NCBI RefSeq assembly: GCF_030406325.1
Contig: NZ_JAUEQY010000035.1
Location: forward strand, 1-64,000
Reading direction: 5' to 3'
Source of the DNA: Actinomadura sp. DC4
GTDB taxonomy: Bacteria; Actinomycetota; Actinomycetes; Streptosporangiales; Streptosporangiaceae
Length of the DNA stretch: 64,000 nucleotides
Positions 17,379-25,401 of this stretch are shown here, piece after piece. Position numbers and translations under genes: made by a program. The notes under the pieces were generated by a model that saw only the letters and a list, made by a program, of their open reading frames with translations, was not told the DNA's origin and did no database searches. Every line of letters begins with the position of its first letter. Within the stretch, counting starts at the first letter, position 1.

Positions 17379-17931
17379 CCCCGTTGCCCTCGACGACGAC
17401 CGGGTTCGACAGCCGCACCGGCGACTTGGCCAGGCTCTCGAACCACCGGACGCCCGAGCCGAGCAGCACCGGGACCTGGTCGACGTTGATCGCGTCGAGC
17501 AGCCCGGCGTCCAGGCACTGCTGGGCGATCTTCGCGCTGGCGACCACCACGTCCTTGTCCCCCGCGGCCTCGCGGGCGAGGGCGATCGCCGACTCCACCG
17601 AGTCGGTGAAGGTGAACGTCTCGGTGTGCGGCCAGTCGGCGGGCGGCTCGTGGGTGACCACGACGATCGGCACGCCCAGCGGGTGGGTGCCGCCCCACCC
17701 CTGGGCGACGTCGAACAGGTGCCGGCCCGTGACCAGGGCGCCCACCCTGGCCATGCCCTCGCGCATGTACGCGGCGCTGGCCGGCGTCATCCGGAACGTC
17801 GCCCAGTCGACCGCGGTCGGCACCTCGACGTCCCCGTTGCCCATCCAGCCGAACAACTGGTCGATCCCGTCCGCCGGGTCGGCGATGAATCCGTCCAGCG
17901 ACATCGACATGTTGGCGATGACCTTGCTCAT
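17347..17931 (-). CDS. Dihydrofolate reductase-family (RibD C-terminal-like) protein
   Basis: 194 residues. The start KVIANMSMSLDGFIADPADG is the hallmark of the actinobacterial YwjB/RibD-C branch of the DHFR fold. Further blocks are VGALVTGRHLFDVAQGWGG and DVVVASAKIAQQCLDAGLLD, then VDQVPVLLGSGVRWFE. These proteins bind NADPH, but their substrates are mostly unknown; they are not the housekeeping FolA. Divergent from the LAL regulator at 18045, with 113 bases between starts, and overlapping the PhzF-like gene tail to tail. Confidence 0.9.
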   Translation of the reverse strand: MSKVIANMSMSLDGFIADPADGIDQLFGWMGNGDVEVPTAVDWATFRMTPASAAYMREGMARVGALVTGRHLFDVAQGWGGTHPLGVPIVVVTHEPPADWPHTETFTFTDSVESAIALAREAAGDKDVVVASAKIAQQCLDAGLLDAINVDQVPVLLGSGVRWFESLAKSPVRLSNPVVVEGNGVTHLAYAVQR

Positions 17932-18044
17932 TTCGATCTCCTTTGTTCCGATGGCTCAACGCTCTCGCTGACGGCCGTACGGAACATCGGCCAGCCGGCC
18001 GATGCCGGCGGCCGTACCGGGTGAGATCGGGCAGACTGGGCGCG

Positions 18045-20699
18045 ATGTCCTCCGAGAACGCCCTCCCCGTGCCGCTGACCAGGTTCGTCGGCCGCGAGAC
18101 GGAATTGCGCGCCATCGCCGGGGCGCTGGAAACGGCACGGCTGGTCACCCTCGTGGGTCCGGGCGGCTGCGGCAAGACCCGGCTGGCGATCGAGGCGGCG
18201 GCCCGCGAGCAGCGGCTCGACGGAGTCCGCTGGGCCGACCTGGCGAGCACCGACGACCCGCTGGTCGTCCCCGACCTCGTGGCCGCCGCGACCGAGGTCC
18301 TGCCGGCCGCCAAGGACACGATCTTCCGCCAGCTCGCCGGCCGCCGTCTGCTCGTGTGCCTCGACAACTGCGAGCACGTCGTCGGCGCCGCCGCCGAGGT
18401 GGCCCTCGAACTCCTCCGTACGTGTCCGGGCGTGACCGTGCTGGCCACGAGCCGCGAGGCCCTCGGCGTCCCCGGCGAGGTGGTCTGGCGCGTCCCGTCA
18501 CTCAGCGGCGAGGATGCCGTCGCGCTGTTCGAGGAGCGGTCGGGCCGAGCCGGGTCCGGCCCGGTGCGTACGGCCTGCATCCGGCTCGACGGCATCCCGC
18601 TGGCGATCGAGCTCGCCGCGGCGTGGTCCGGCACGCTGTCCGCGCAGGAGATCCTCGACGGCCTGGACGACCGGTTCGCGCTGCTGGTACGGGGCCCGCG
18701 CGGCGTGGCGGCGCGCCACCAGACCCTCGCCGCGTCGATGGCGTGGAGCCATGACCTGCTGGAAGAGGCCGACCAGGTCCTGTTCCGACGGCTGGGCGCC
18801 TGCCACGGCGGGTTCACGCTGGAGGCGGCGCGCGGCGTCAGCGGCCTCGACCGCGGCGCGGTGCCCGGCGGCCTGCGCCGGCTCGTCGACAAGTCGCTGC
18901 TCGTCGCCGACACGGGCGGCGACGTGGCGCGGTACCGCATGCTGGAGACGATCCGCGCGTACGCCGCCGCCCGGCTCGACGCCGCGGGAGAGGCGGAGGC
19001 GACCCGTGACCGGCACCTCGACACGTACCTCGCGCTGACCGAGGCGGCCGGCCCGCTGCTCGCACGCGACAAGGACGCCTGGACCTCCGAGATCGGGGCC
19101 GAGCGGGAGAACCTCCGTGCCGCCCTCGACTGGGGCCTGGCGCAGGAGGATCCCGAACGCGGCCGGCGGCTCGCCGCCGGGCTGCCCTGGCTGTGGCACC
19201 TCGGCGCACGCGGCCACGAGGGGCTCACGGTGTTCCGCCGGGCCATCGACCGCGGCACGGGCGAACGCACCGCGCTGCAGGCCCGCCTGCTGACCGGCCT
19301 CGCGCTGATCGCCGACACGACGCATCCGGCGGGGCTGGAGTACGACGCGGCGCAGGCGGCGCTGGAGATCGCGACCAAGGTGGGCGACGTGCCGAGCGCC
19401 TGCCTCGCCCGCCTGCTCAGCGCGGTCGGCCTGTTCTCCCAGGACTCCGGCACCGCCTGGAAGCTGGCCGAGACCACGCGCGAGCAGGCGCTGGCGGCCG
19501 GTGAGTCCTTCGTGGCCGACGGCGCGACGGCCCTGATGGGGATCATCCTGCACCTCCGGGACGACCACGAGGCCGCCGTACCCCTCATGCGCGAGGCCGC
19601 CGAGGGGCTCCTGCGGCGCGGCGACCGCGGCGTCGCCTCCACCACGCTCGGCTTCATGGCGAGCAGCGCCCTCTACACAGGTGATCTCGTACGGGCCCGC
19701 GAACTGGCCCTCGACGCCGTACGCGCCGCCCGGCCGCTGGCCGACCTCCACCGCGTGGGGTCGGCCGGGAGCGTGCTGGCCACGGTGGAGGTGGCGGCGG
19801 GCCGGCTGGACGCCGCGCGCGAGGCCTTGGACCCCCTGGTCCGGCTGGTGGAGGGCGCCGAGTCGCCGCCGTTCGTACCGGGCCTCGCGCGGGCCATGGG
19901 CACGCTGCTCCTTCGGTCGGGTGCGGCGGAGGAGGCGGTCACGTGGTTCCGGCGCGAGACGAACTGGCTGGGCGACGACCTCGCGGCCCAGCTGGCGCCG
20001 CAGACGCTGACCGGCCTGGCGGAGGCGCTCCGGTTGACCGGCGACACCGAGGCCGCGGACGAGGCGTGCGTGCGCGCGCTGGAGACGGCCCGTACGGTCG
20101 GCATGCCCCGGGTCGCCGCAGACGCCCTGGAGCAGCGCGCTCACCTGGCGGACGACCCGTCGCGGGCGGAGGACCTGCACCACGAGGCGCTGGCGCTGCG
20201 CGCCGACCACGGCCTGTGGCTCCCGTGCGCCGCCAGCCTGGAGGCGCTGGCGTCCGGCTCGGCCCCGACCGAGGCCGTACGGCTGCTCGCCGCCTGCGAC
20301 CGCGCCCGTGAGGAGACGGGCCGCCCTCGTACGGCGCCCGATCCGCGGCTACGGGAGGCGCTGGGCGAGGAGGCGTACGAGACGGCATGGTGGGAGGGCC
20401 GCGAGCTGACCCTGCCGGACGCGGTGGAGTACGCCCGGCGGGCCCGCGGCCGGAGGGGCCGCCCGTCGAGCGGCTGGGCCAGTCTCACCCCGACCGAGCG
20501 CAACGTCGTACGCCTGGCCGCGGAAGGCCTGAGCAACCCGGGCATCGGCGAACGGCTGTTCATGAGCCGCAGCACGGTCAAGACGCACCTGTCCCACGTC
20601 TACGCCAAACTGGGCGTCACCAACCGAACCGAACTCGCCACCCTCGCCGGCCCCCACCTCGCGGACCCGGGCGATTACTCACGCACATTGAAATCTTAG
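18045..20699 (+). CDS. Large ATP-binding LuxR-type regulator (LAL/AfsR-like)
   Basis: 884 residues. An N-terminal NB-ARC/AAA-type ATPase carries Walker A LVGPGGCGKTRLAIE near residue 37 and Walker B RRLLVCLDNCEHVVG near 103, followed by ATSREALGVPGEVVWRVPSL and LDGIPLAIELAAAW. The middle 450 residues are a winged-helix plus TPR-like helical array. The last 65 residues are a LuxR-type HTH (LTPTERNVVRLAAEGLSNPG followed by S-R-S-T-V-K-T-H-L-S-H-V-Y-A-K-L). Such proteins are signal-integrating transcription activators. The start ATG 18045 begins at the conserved PLTRFVGRE block. It diverges from a DHFR-family gene; its targets are not evident. Confidence 0.9.
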   Translation: MSSENALPVPLTRFVGRETELRAIAGALETARLVTLVGPGGCGKTRLAIEAAAREQRLDGVRWADLASTDDPLVVPDLVAAATEVLPAAKDTIFRQLAGRRLLVCLDNCEHVVGAAAEVALELLRTCPGVTVLATSREALGVPGEVVWRVPSLSGEDAVALFEERSGRAGSGPVRTACIRLDGIPLAIELAAAWSGTLSAQEILDGLDDRFALLVRGPRGVAARHQTLAASMAWSHDLLEEADQVLFRRLGACHGGFTLEAARGVSGLDRGAVPGGLRRLVDKSLLVADTGGDVARYRMLETIRAYAAARLDAAGEAEATRDRHLDTYLALTEAAGPLLARDKDAWTSEIGAERENLRAALDWGLAQEDPERGRRLAAGLPWLWHLGARGHEGLTVFRRAIDRGTGERTALQARLLTGLALIADTTHPAGLEYDAAQAALEIATKVGDVPSACLARLLSAVGLFSQDSGTAWKLAETTREQALAAGESFVADGATALMGIILHLRDDHEAAVPLMREAAEGLLRRGDRGVASTTLGFMASSALYTGDLVRARELALDAVRAARPLADLHRVGSAGSVLATVEVAAGRLDAAREALDPLVRLVEGAESPPFVPGLARAMGTLLLRSGAAEEAVTWFRRETNWLGDDLAAQLAPQTLTGLAEALRLTGDTEAADEACVRALETARTVGMPRVAADALEQRAHLADDPSRAEDLHHEALALRADHGLWLPCAASLEALASGSAPTEAVRLLAACDRAREETGRPRTAPDPRLREALGEEAYETAWWEGRELTLPDAVEYARRARGRRGRPSSGWASLTPTERNVVRLAAEGLSNPGIGERLFMSRSTVKTHLSHVYAKLGVTNRTELATLAGPHLADPGDYSRTLKS

Positions 20700-20740
20700 A
20701 AAAATGGTCGGCACCCGCTTTGTCGTGCCGGAAGCCGCCG

Positions 20741-21061
20741 TTATACGCGAGGCGGTTTCGGGGTCCATCCGTACTGATCGAGCCGTGCGCGCGCCTTCTC
20801 GCGGTCCTGATCGCTGAAAAGGCTCTCGTACTCGGGGAGCAGCACATGGGCCTCCACGGTGAGATCGAGGCGATGATGAGTCCAAAGTGTCGTGAAGCCG
20901 TCGGAAGGTGTCTCCGTGGCGAGTAGGTGCTTCGCGGCCACGACTCCTCCGTGTTCGCTGACCATCTGCAGGAAGCGCGTGGCGTTGTAGCCGATTTCTC
21001 TTTTCGCTGTCTCGTAGATGGTCACCATGGCCCTGTTGAATCGCCGCTCGGTCTCCTCCAT
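20741..21061 (-). CDS. Conserved actinobacterial protein of unknown function (about 106 aa)
   Basis: 106 residues, soluble, no signal peptide. Readable blocks are METERRFNRAMVTIYETA (with a doubled Glu at the start), EIGYNATRFLQMVSEHGGVV, SDGFTTLWTHHRLDLTVEA and LFSDQDREKARARLDQYGW. I recognise this pattern from other actinomycete genomes as a conserved hypothetical, but know no function. ATG 21061 has GAGGAG eight bases upstream and fits the family start better than the in-frame ATG 39 bases earlier. Confidence 0.8.
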   Translation of the reverse strand: MEETERRFNRAMVTIYETAKREIGYNATRFLQMVSEHGGVVAAKHLLATETPSDGFTTLWTHHRLDLTVEAHVLLPEYESLFSDQDREKARARLDQYGWTPKPPRV

Positions 21062-21159
21062 GGCGAATCTCCTCGAACGTCGCGTCGTTGGCTGTCGCAA
21101 GGATCATCCGAAACAGCCACTGGCAGGTTGATCTGACCGAGTCAGGCCATCGAACATAT

Positions 21160-23093
21160 TCACCGGGACGGGCGCGGGCGCTGCGGAGGGCGGCCGCGGA
21201 TGGGCTCGTAGTGGTCGAAGGCGCACTCCAGCAGGCCCTCGCCTCGGGTCAGGGCCGGTAGCAGGCGTTCCAGGTCGTGTACCGATGCCGCCGGGATGTC
21301 CCCCTCCACCGTGCTCGACGGGCCCCGGGACTCGATGGTGCGCGGCACCGCGCGCAGGCGGACGAACGCCGGTGCCAGGGCGCCGAACGTGTCCTCCGGA
21401 ATCTCCAGGCGGAAGCGCTGCAGCGGCTCGTGCACCACCGTGCCCGCCGACCGGAGCGCGTCCATCAGCACCAGAGGAGTAAGGCTCCGGAAGTCCCCCG
21501 CCATACTCGACATCGACGCGTCGAAGGTGCCGTGCGAATGGCTCTGCCGGGGCCAGTAGCCCGAGTGCGTCATCGTCACCGTGCAGTCGACGACCTCCCA
21601 CCCGTGCAGGCCGCCCTCCCGCAGGGTCTCGTGCACCGTCTCCTCGACCGCGGTGAAGAACGCGTACGGCATGGAGCCCAGTTCGACCTCCAGCCGGAAG
21701 ACGACGCCGGAGCCGGCCGGTCCCGGGTCGACGCGCAGCCCGACCGTGGCGTGGTACGGGTTGGGCGGCACGTCGATGATCTGGTGCGCCGCGCCGCTGC
21801 CGGCCGGCCGTTCGACGCAGATCGTCGTCGTCTCGCGGAAGCCGACCTCGATGCCGTACTCCTCCGCGAGCGTCGCCTGGATGACCTCCTTCTGCACCTC
21901 GCCATAGAGCGAGACGGCGATCTCCCGCCGGAGGTCCTGCCGCAGGTCGATCAGCGGGTCCTGCTCGGCGAGCTGGGTGAGCGCGGTGTGCAGCGCGCCC
22001 CGGTCGGAAGGCCGGGCGGGCACGACGATCGTCTCCAGGGTCGGCGGGGCGAACAGGCGGTCCGGCGAGGGCCGGGGCTCGCCCAGCGTGTCGCCGATGC
22101 GTACGTCCGCGAGCCCCCAGAGCCGGCCGATCCGGCCCGGCGCGACCGCGTCGGCCTGGCCGGAAGCGCCCGGTCGAAGACTGCGATCGCGGTGACCTTG
22201 CCCTCGGTGTCGCGGCCGAAGCGCAGCCGCTCGCGCACCCTTACGGTCCCGGAGAACATCCGCACGTACGCGATCTTCTCTCCCGACGGGCCGCGCTCGA
22301 CCTTGAAGACGGTGCCCGAGACCGGGCCGTCCGGGTCGCCCGAGGAGGCGGGCAGGAACTCGGTGATGCCCGTCGTCAGCGCGGAAACGCCCGCCCCGGT
22401 GATCGCCGAGCCGAAGAACACCGGGTGCGCCAGCCCCTGGCCGACCTGTACGGCGAGCGTCTTGCGCAGCCGGGAGTGCGGCAGCGCCGTCTCGTCCTCG
22501 ACGTACGCGGCCAGAAGGTCGTCGTCGTGGCCGGTGAGCAGGTCGGCGAGCCGGGCCGTGAACTCCGGCGAGGCCGCGTCGTACGGGACGAAATGAGCGC
22601 CGCGCGTGCCGAGGTCGCGGGCCGTGCCCATCGGCACGACGGCCGGCGTCAGCTTCGCCGCGATCTCTTCCAGCACGCGGTCGTACGCCGCGCCGCGCCG
22701 GTCGATCTTGTTCACGAAGATGATCGTGGGGATGCGCAGCCGCCGCAGGGTCCGCATCAGGACGCGGGTCTGCGCCTGTACGCCCTCGACCGCGGAGATC
22801 ACCAGCACCGCGCCGTCCAGCACGCTGAGCACGCGCTCCACCTCGGCGATGAAGTCCGGGTGTCCGGGCGTGTCGATCAGGTTGACCGTGACGTCACCGA
22901 CGGCGAACGACACGACCGCGGACTTGATGGTGATGCCGCGCCGCCGTTCGAGGGCGAGCGAGTCGGTCTGGGTGCTGCCGTCGTCGACGCTGCCGACCGC
23001 GTCGATGACACCGGCGGCGTACAGGAGCCGCTCGGTCAGGCTGGTCTTACCGGCGTCTACATGCGCGAGAATCCCGAGGTTCAGCATGGTCAC
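21160..23093 (-). pseudogene. TetM/OtrA-like ribosomal protection GTPase with a one-base frameshift
   Basis: EF-G-like translation GTPase of the tetracycline ribosomal protection family. The first 315 residues hold G1 LAHVDAGKTSLTERLL, G3 NLIDTPGHPDF, G4 IFVNKIDRRGAAY and the domain II block YVRMFSGTVRVRERLRFG. Near 22170 a G run in CGGGCGC lacks one base and the frame is lost just after AIAVFDR. One added G restores SGQADAVAPGRIGRLWGLAD and the rest of domains III-V (for example SLYGEVQKEVIQATLAEEYG) to the stop at 21160. The repaired product would have about 644 residues, the family length. Either a pseudogene, a programmed frameshift or a sequencing error. Start is GTG 23093 or ATG 23087, neither with a good ribosome site of its own. 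Confidence 0.85.
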
Positions 23094-23157
23094 TGAGCGT
23101 CATGTCCCTTGGGTCGATGAGAGTTCCCTTCTGTGTGGACATGAACGCTGCGCGCAT
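23047..23157 (-). CDS. Candidate 36-aa leader peptide overlapping the ribosomal protection gene
   Basis: MRAAFMSTQKGTLIDPRDMT begins a 36-residue frame whose ATG has a strong GAGGAG site six bases upstream. The frame runs out of phase through the start of the ribosomal protection gene (23093/23087) and ends 40 bases inside it. The leader has the only good ribosome site in the transcript, and an inverted repeat spans it. It therefore looks like a regulatory leader that couples or attenuates expression of the downstream gene when ribosomes stall. No homology claim is made. Confidence 0.5.
   Translation of the reverse strand: MRAAFMSTQKGTLIDPRDMTLSDHAEPRDSRACRRR
23096..23149 (-). promoter_or_regulatory. 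Inverted repeat (attenuator-type hairpin) before the ribosomal protection gene
   Basis: On the transcribed strand AGCGTTCATGTCC and GGACATGACGCT pair over 12 bases with one bulge, enclosing about 29 bases. The distal arm ends two bases before the GTG 23093 start. The repeat lies wholly inside the 36-codon leader frame. Ribosome stalling in the leader would open the stem next to the start codon. Inference from geometry only. Confidence 0.5.
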
Positions 23158-23190
23158 GGTGTTCTCCTCGGTCGGCCGGTCGTCGCGGCG

Positions 23191-23220
23191 ATTACAACAG
23201 GTGACGACCCCGTCAGGCAA
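23191..23220 (-). promoter_or_regulatory. Probable promoter of the leader/ribosomal protection transcript
   Basis: On the minus strand TTGCCT, 18 bases, TGTAAT resembles a vegetative -35/-10 pair. Transcription would begin roughly 27 bases before the leader ATG at 23157. Confidence 0.4.
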
Positions 23221-23297
23221 CCGAATTGTTTCCGCGCGTGTCGATCTGGGCGGGCCTCGTTCGTATGGAGGGCAGGACACGTACCGGAGGAGACGCC

Positions 23298-24149
23298 ATG
23301 ACCCGCACACTGCTGACCGGACTCATGATCGGCGAGTCGCCGCGCTGGCACGAGGGCCGTCTCTGGTTCTCGAACTGGGGCTCGCAGGAGGTCCTCGCCG
23401 TCGACGCCGGAGGGAAGGCCGAGGTGATGGCCCGCGTGCCGACCACGCTCCCGTTCTCCATCGACTGGCTGCCCGACGGGCGGCTGCTCGTCGTCTCCGG
23501 CCCCGAGGCGCTGCTGCTGCGCCAGGAGCCGGACGGGTCGCTGGTGCGACACGCCGGTCTCGGGCATCTCGCCAGGATCTGGAACGAGATCGTGGTGGAC
23601 GGCCGCGGCAACGTCTACGTGAACGGGATGGATTTCGACTTCCTCGGCGGCGGGGACTTCGTCCCGGGGATCATCGCGCTGGTCACGCCGGACGGCGCGG
23701 TACGCCAGGTGGCGGGCGACATCATGTTCCCCAACGGCATGGTGATCACGCCGGACGGATCGACGCTCATCGTCGCCGAGTCCTTCGCGAGCCGGCTGAC
23801 GGCCTTCGACATCGGGCCCGACGGCGGCCTGTCCGGCCGGCGGGTGTGGGCCGAGCTCGGCCAGGGCGGCGACGGCATCTGTATCGACGCGGAGGGCGCG
23901 GTCTGGAGCTCGGTGACGGCCGGCGGCCGGCCCGCGTGCGCGCGAGTACGGGAGGGCGGCGAGGTGGAGCGGCTGGTCGAGCTGGACCAGGGCTGCTTCG
24001 CCTGCATGCTGGGCGGCGAGGACGGCCGGACGCTGTTCATGCTGACCGCCGACTGGCGGGGCCCGGAGCAGATGGATGAACTGCTCCGGGCCCGCACCGG
24101 CAGGCTCGTCACTGCGCCGGCCCCAGTCCCGGGTGCCGGAAAACCTTAG
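23298..24149 (+). CDS. SMP-30/gluconolactonase-family protein
   Basis: 283-residue six-bladed beta-propeller of the SMP-30/gluconolactonase/LRE family: sugar-lactone or organophosphate hydrolases using a divalent metal. ESPRWHEGRLWFSNWGSQEV near residue 13 supplies the metal-binding Glu. RIWNEIVVDGRGNVYVNGMD, then MFPNGMVITPDGSTLIVAES and GDGICIDAEGAVWSSV give the remaining Asn and Asp ligands. No signal peptide. ATG 23298 sits eight bases after GGAGGAG. The end overlaps the convergent nitroreductase gene by four bases. Confidence 0.92.
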   Translation: MTRTLLTGLMIGESPRWHEGRLWFSNWGSQEVLAVDAGGKAEVMARVPTTLPFSIDWLPDGRLLVVSGPEALLLRQEPDGSLVRHAGLGHLARIWNEIVVDGRGNVYVNGMDFDFLGGGDFVPGIIALVTPDGAVRQVAGDIMFPNGMVITPDGSTLIVAESFASRLTAFDIGPDGGLSGRRVWAELGQGGDGICIDAEGAVWSSVTAGGRPACARVREGGEVERLVELDQGCFACMLGGEDGRTLFMLTADWRGPEQMDELLRARTGRLVTAPAPVPGAGKP

Positions 24150-24556
24150 ACGCGCTCCAGCACGACGACCGGGATCACGCGGTCGGTCTTGCGCTGGTAG
24201 TCGTTGTAGGCCGGCCAGGTCTCGGCCATGGTCTGCCACATCGCCGGCTTCTCCTCCGGCGTCGCCGTACGGGCCCGCGCCGTGAAGCGGTCGCCCCACA
24301 CCTGGATCTCGACCTCGGGGTCGGCCTCGATGTTGCGGAACCACAGGGGCGGCTCGTCGGCTCCGCCCTTGGAGGCGACGATCAGGTACACGTCACCGTA
24401 CTTCTGGTAGATCAGCGGCGTCGTGTGCCGCTCTCCGCTCTTGCGGCCGGTCGTCGTCAGGAGCAGGGTGGTCGTCCCCTCCCAGTCGTGCCCGACCTTT
24501 CCGTCGGTCTCCTGGTAGCGCTCGACATGTTCACGACCAAAAAGCAACGTCTTCAC
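24146..24556 (-). CDS. Deazaflavin (F420)-dependent nitroreductase-family protein (DUF385/DDN type)
   Basis: About 136 residues of the split beta-barrel DDN family, actinobacterial proteins that bind F420 and reduce quinones or nitro compounds. Signature blocks are TTTLLLTTTGRKSGERHTTP, LIVASKGGADEPPLWFRNIE and PEVEIQVWGDRFTARAR, ending with YNDYQRKTDRVIPVVVLERV. Start is uncertain: GTG 24556 begins near the family start, but in-frame GTG 24583 and TTG 24613 are open. Divergent from a universal stress protein. Confidence 0.88.
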   Translation of the reverse strand: MKTLLFGREHVERYQETDGKVGHDWEGTTTLLLTTTGRKSGERHTTPLIYQKYGDVYLIVASKGGADEPPLWFRNIEADPEVEIQVWGDRFTARARTATPEEKPAMWQTMAETWPAYNDYQRKTDRVIPVVVLERV

Positions 24557-24654
24557 CTCGTTGAATCGGCTTGTCCTGAGCACAACCGGTTCGCGGCGGC
24601 GATCCTTCCCCAACCGTTGTCGCCGGGGAGCGCGCCGTCACCGATACTGGCCTC

Positions 24655-25161
24655 GTGAGCGCCGACGAGACCCAAAAGGTGCATCTGGTCGAGCAATATG
24701 GTCCAGCGTGGTCACCAGGTGTCTTCGAACGCGGCACCGACGGGCCGCGCGTCATCCTGGCCGGGGTGGACGGCTCTCCCACGGCCATGCGCGCGGGCGC
24801 GTACGCGGCCGGGCTGGCGCGCCGGCAGCACTCGCGGCTCGTGTTCGTCTTCGTGGCCGCGCCGTCGCTGTGGACCGGGATGTCGGCCGGGCCGGCCGCG
24901 GCGGCCCAGGAGCAGTTGTTCGACGAGCTGATCACCGAGCTGCGCGGCCAGATCCAGGAACGCGCTGCGGAGATCGCCGTACCGATCACCTTCGTCGTCC
25001 GCCGGGGCGACGCCTTCGTCGAGCTCCGCGACGCCGCGACCGAGATCCACGCCGACATGGTGGTGGTCGGCTCGTCCGAGCAGGCCGGGCACCGCCTCAT
25101 CGGCTCGGTCGCGACACGCCTGGTCCGCGCGGGCCGCTGGCCGGTGACGGTCGTTCCCTAG
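24655..25161 (+). CDS. Universal stress protein (UspA family)
   Basis: 168 residues in a single Usp domain. PRVILAGVDGSPTAMRAGAY near residue 31 is strand 1 with the conserved Asp. ATEIHADMVVVGSSEQAGHR and LIGSVATRLVRAGRWPVTVV give the G-x2-G-x9-G(S/T)-like ATP-binding end. Such proteins act in dormancy, hypoxia and general stress. The N-terminal 30 residues are unrelated to the domain. Divergent from the DDN-type nitroreductase, a pairing also seen in DosR-type regulons, though I find no DosR box here. Confidence 0.9.
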   Translation: MSADETQKVHLVEQYGPAWSPGVFERGTDGPRVILAGVDGSPTAMRAGAYAAGLARRQHSRLVFVFVAAPSLWTGMSAGPAAAAQEQLFDELITELRGQIQERAAEIAVPITFVVRRGDAFVELRDAATEIHADMVVVGSSEQAGHRLIGSVATRLVRAGRWPVTVVP

Positions 25162-25359
25162 ACCGCCGAGATGGCCTCGTCGCAGTCGCGGACGACGAGG
25201 GTCACCGGCCCGAGAGCGCGCGCCCAGAGATCATCCCCATGGATCCGCGGCGGCGTACGCGGGCCGCCACCTGTCGCGGTGGGCCAGGCGTAGGGACTCG
25301 GGGAGCAGGCCGGGGTCGTCTCCAGGCTCGCGCCGTCCCGTCACATCCGGCCGGTCCAT
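25158..25359 (-). pseudogene. Small unknown gene, apparently broken by one base
   Basis: From ATG 25359 the frame reads M-D-R-P-D-V-T-G-R-R-E then LPESLRLAHRDRWRPAYAAA and stops early. If one C is restored in CCATGGGGATGA near 25236 it continues as DPHGDDLWARALGPVTLVVR and ends DCDEAISAV at a TAG that abuts the Usp stop. The repaired 66-residue product reads like a natural protein. I do not recognise the family, and it could equally be a chance frame. Confidence 0.3.
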
Positions 25360-25401
25360 TCCGTCATGGCTATGACAGATCGCGACGGAGGTATGTGACC
25401 G

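Noticed and set aside
20700-20740. Possible hairpin (CGGCAC ... GTGCCG) between the LAL gene and the convergent small gene
   Set aside because: Only a six-base stem with a long loop and no T run; too weak to call a terminator.
24613-24654. DosR-type box between the nitroreductase and Usp genes
   Set aside because: The gene pair is typical of DosR regulons, but no GGGAC...GTCCC palindrome is present in the intergenic bases.
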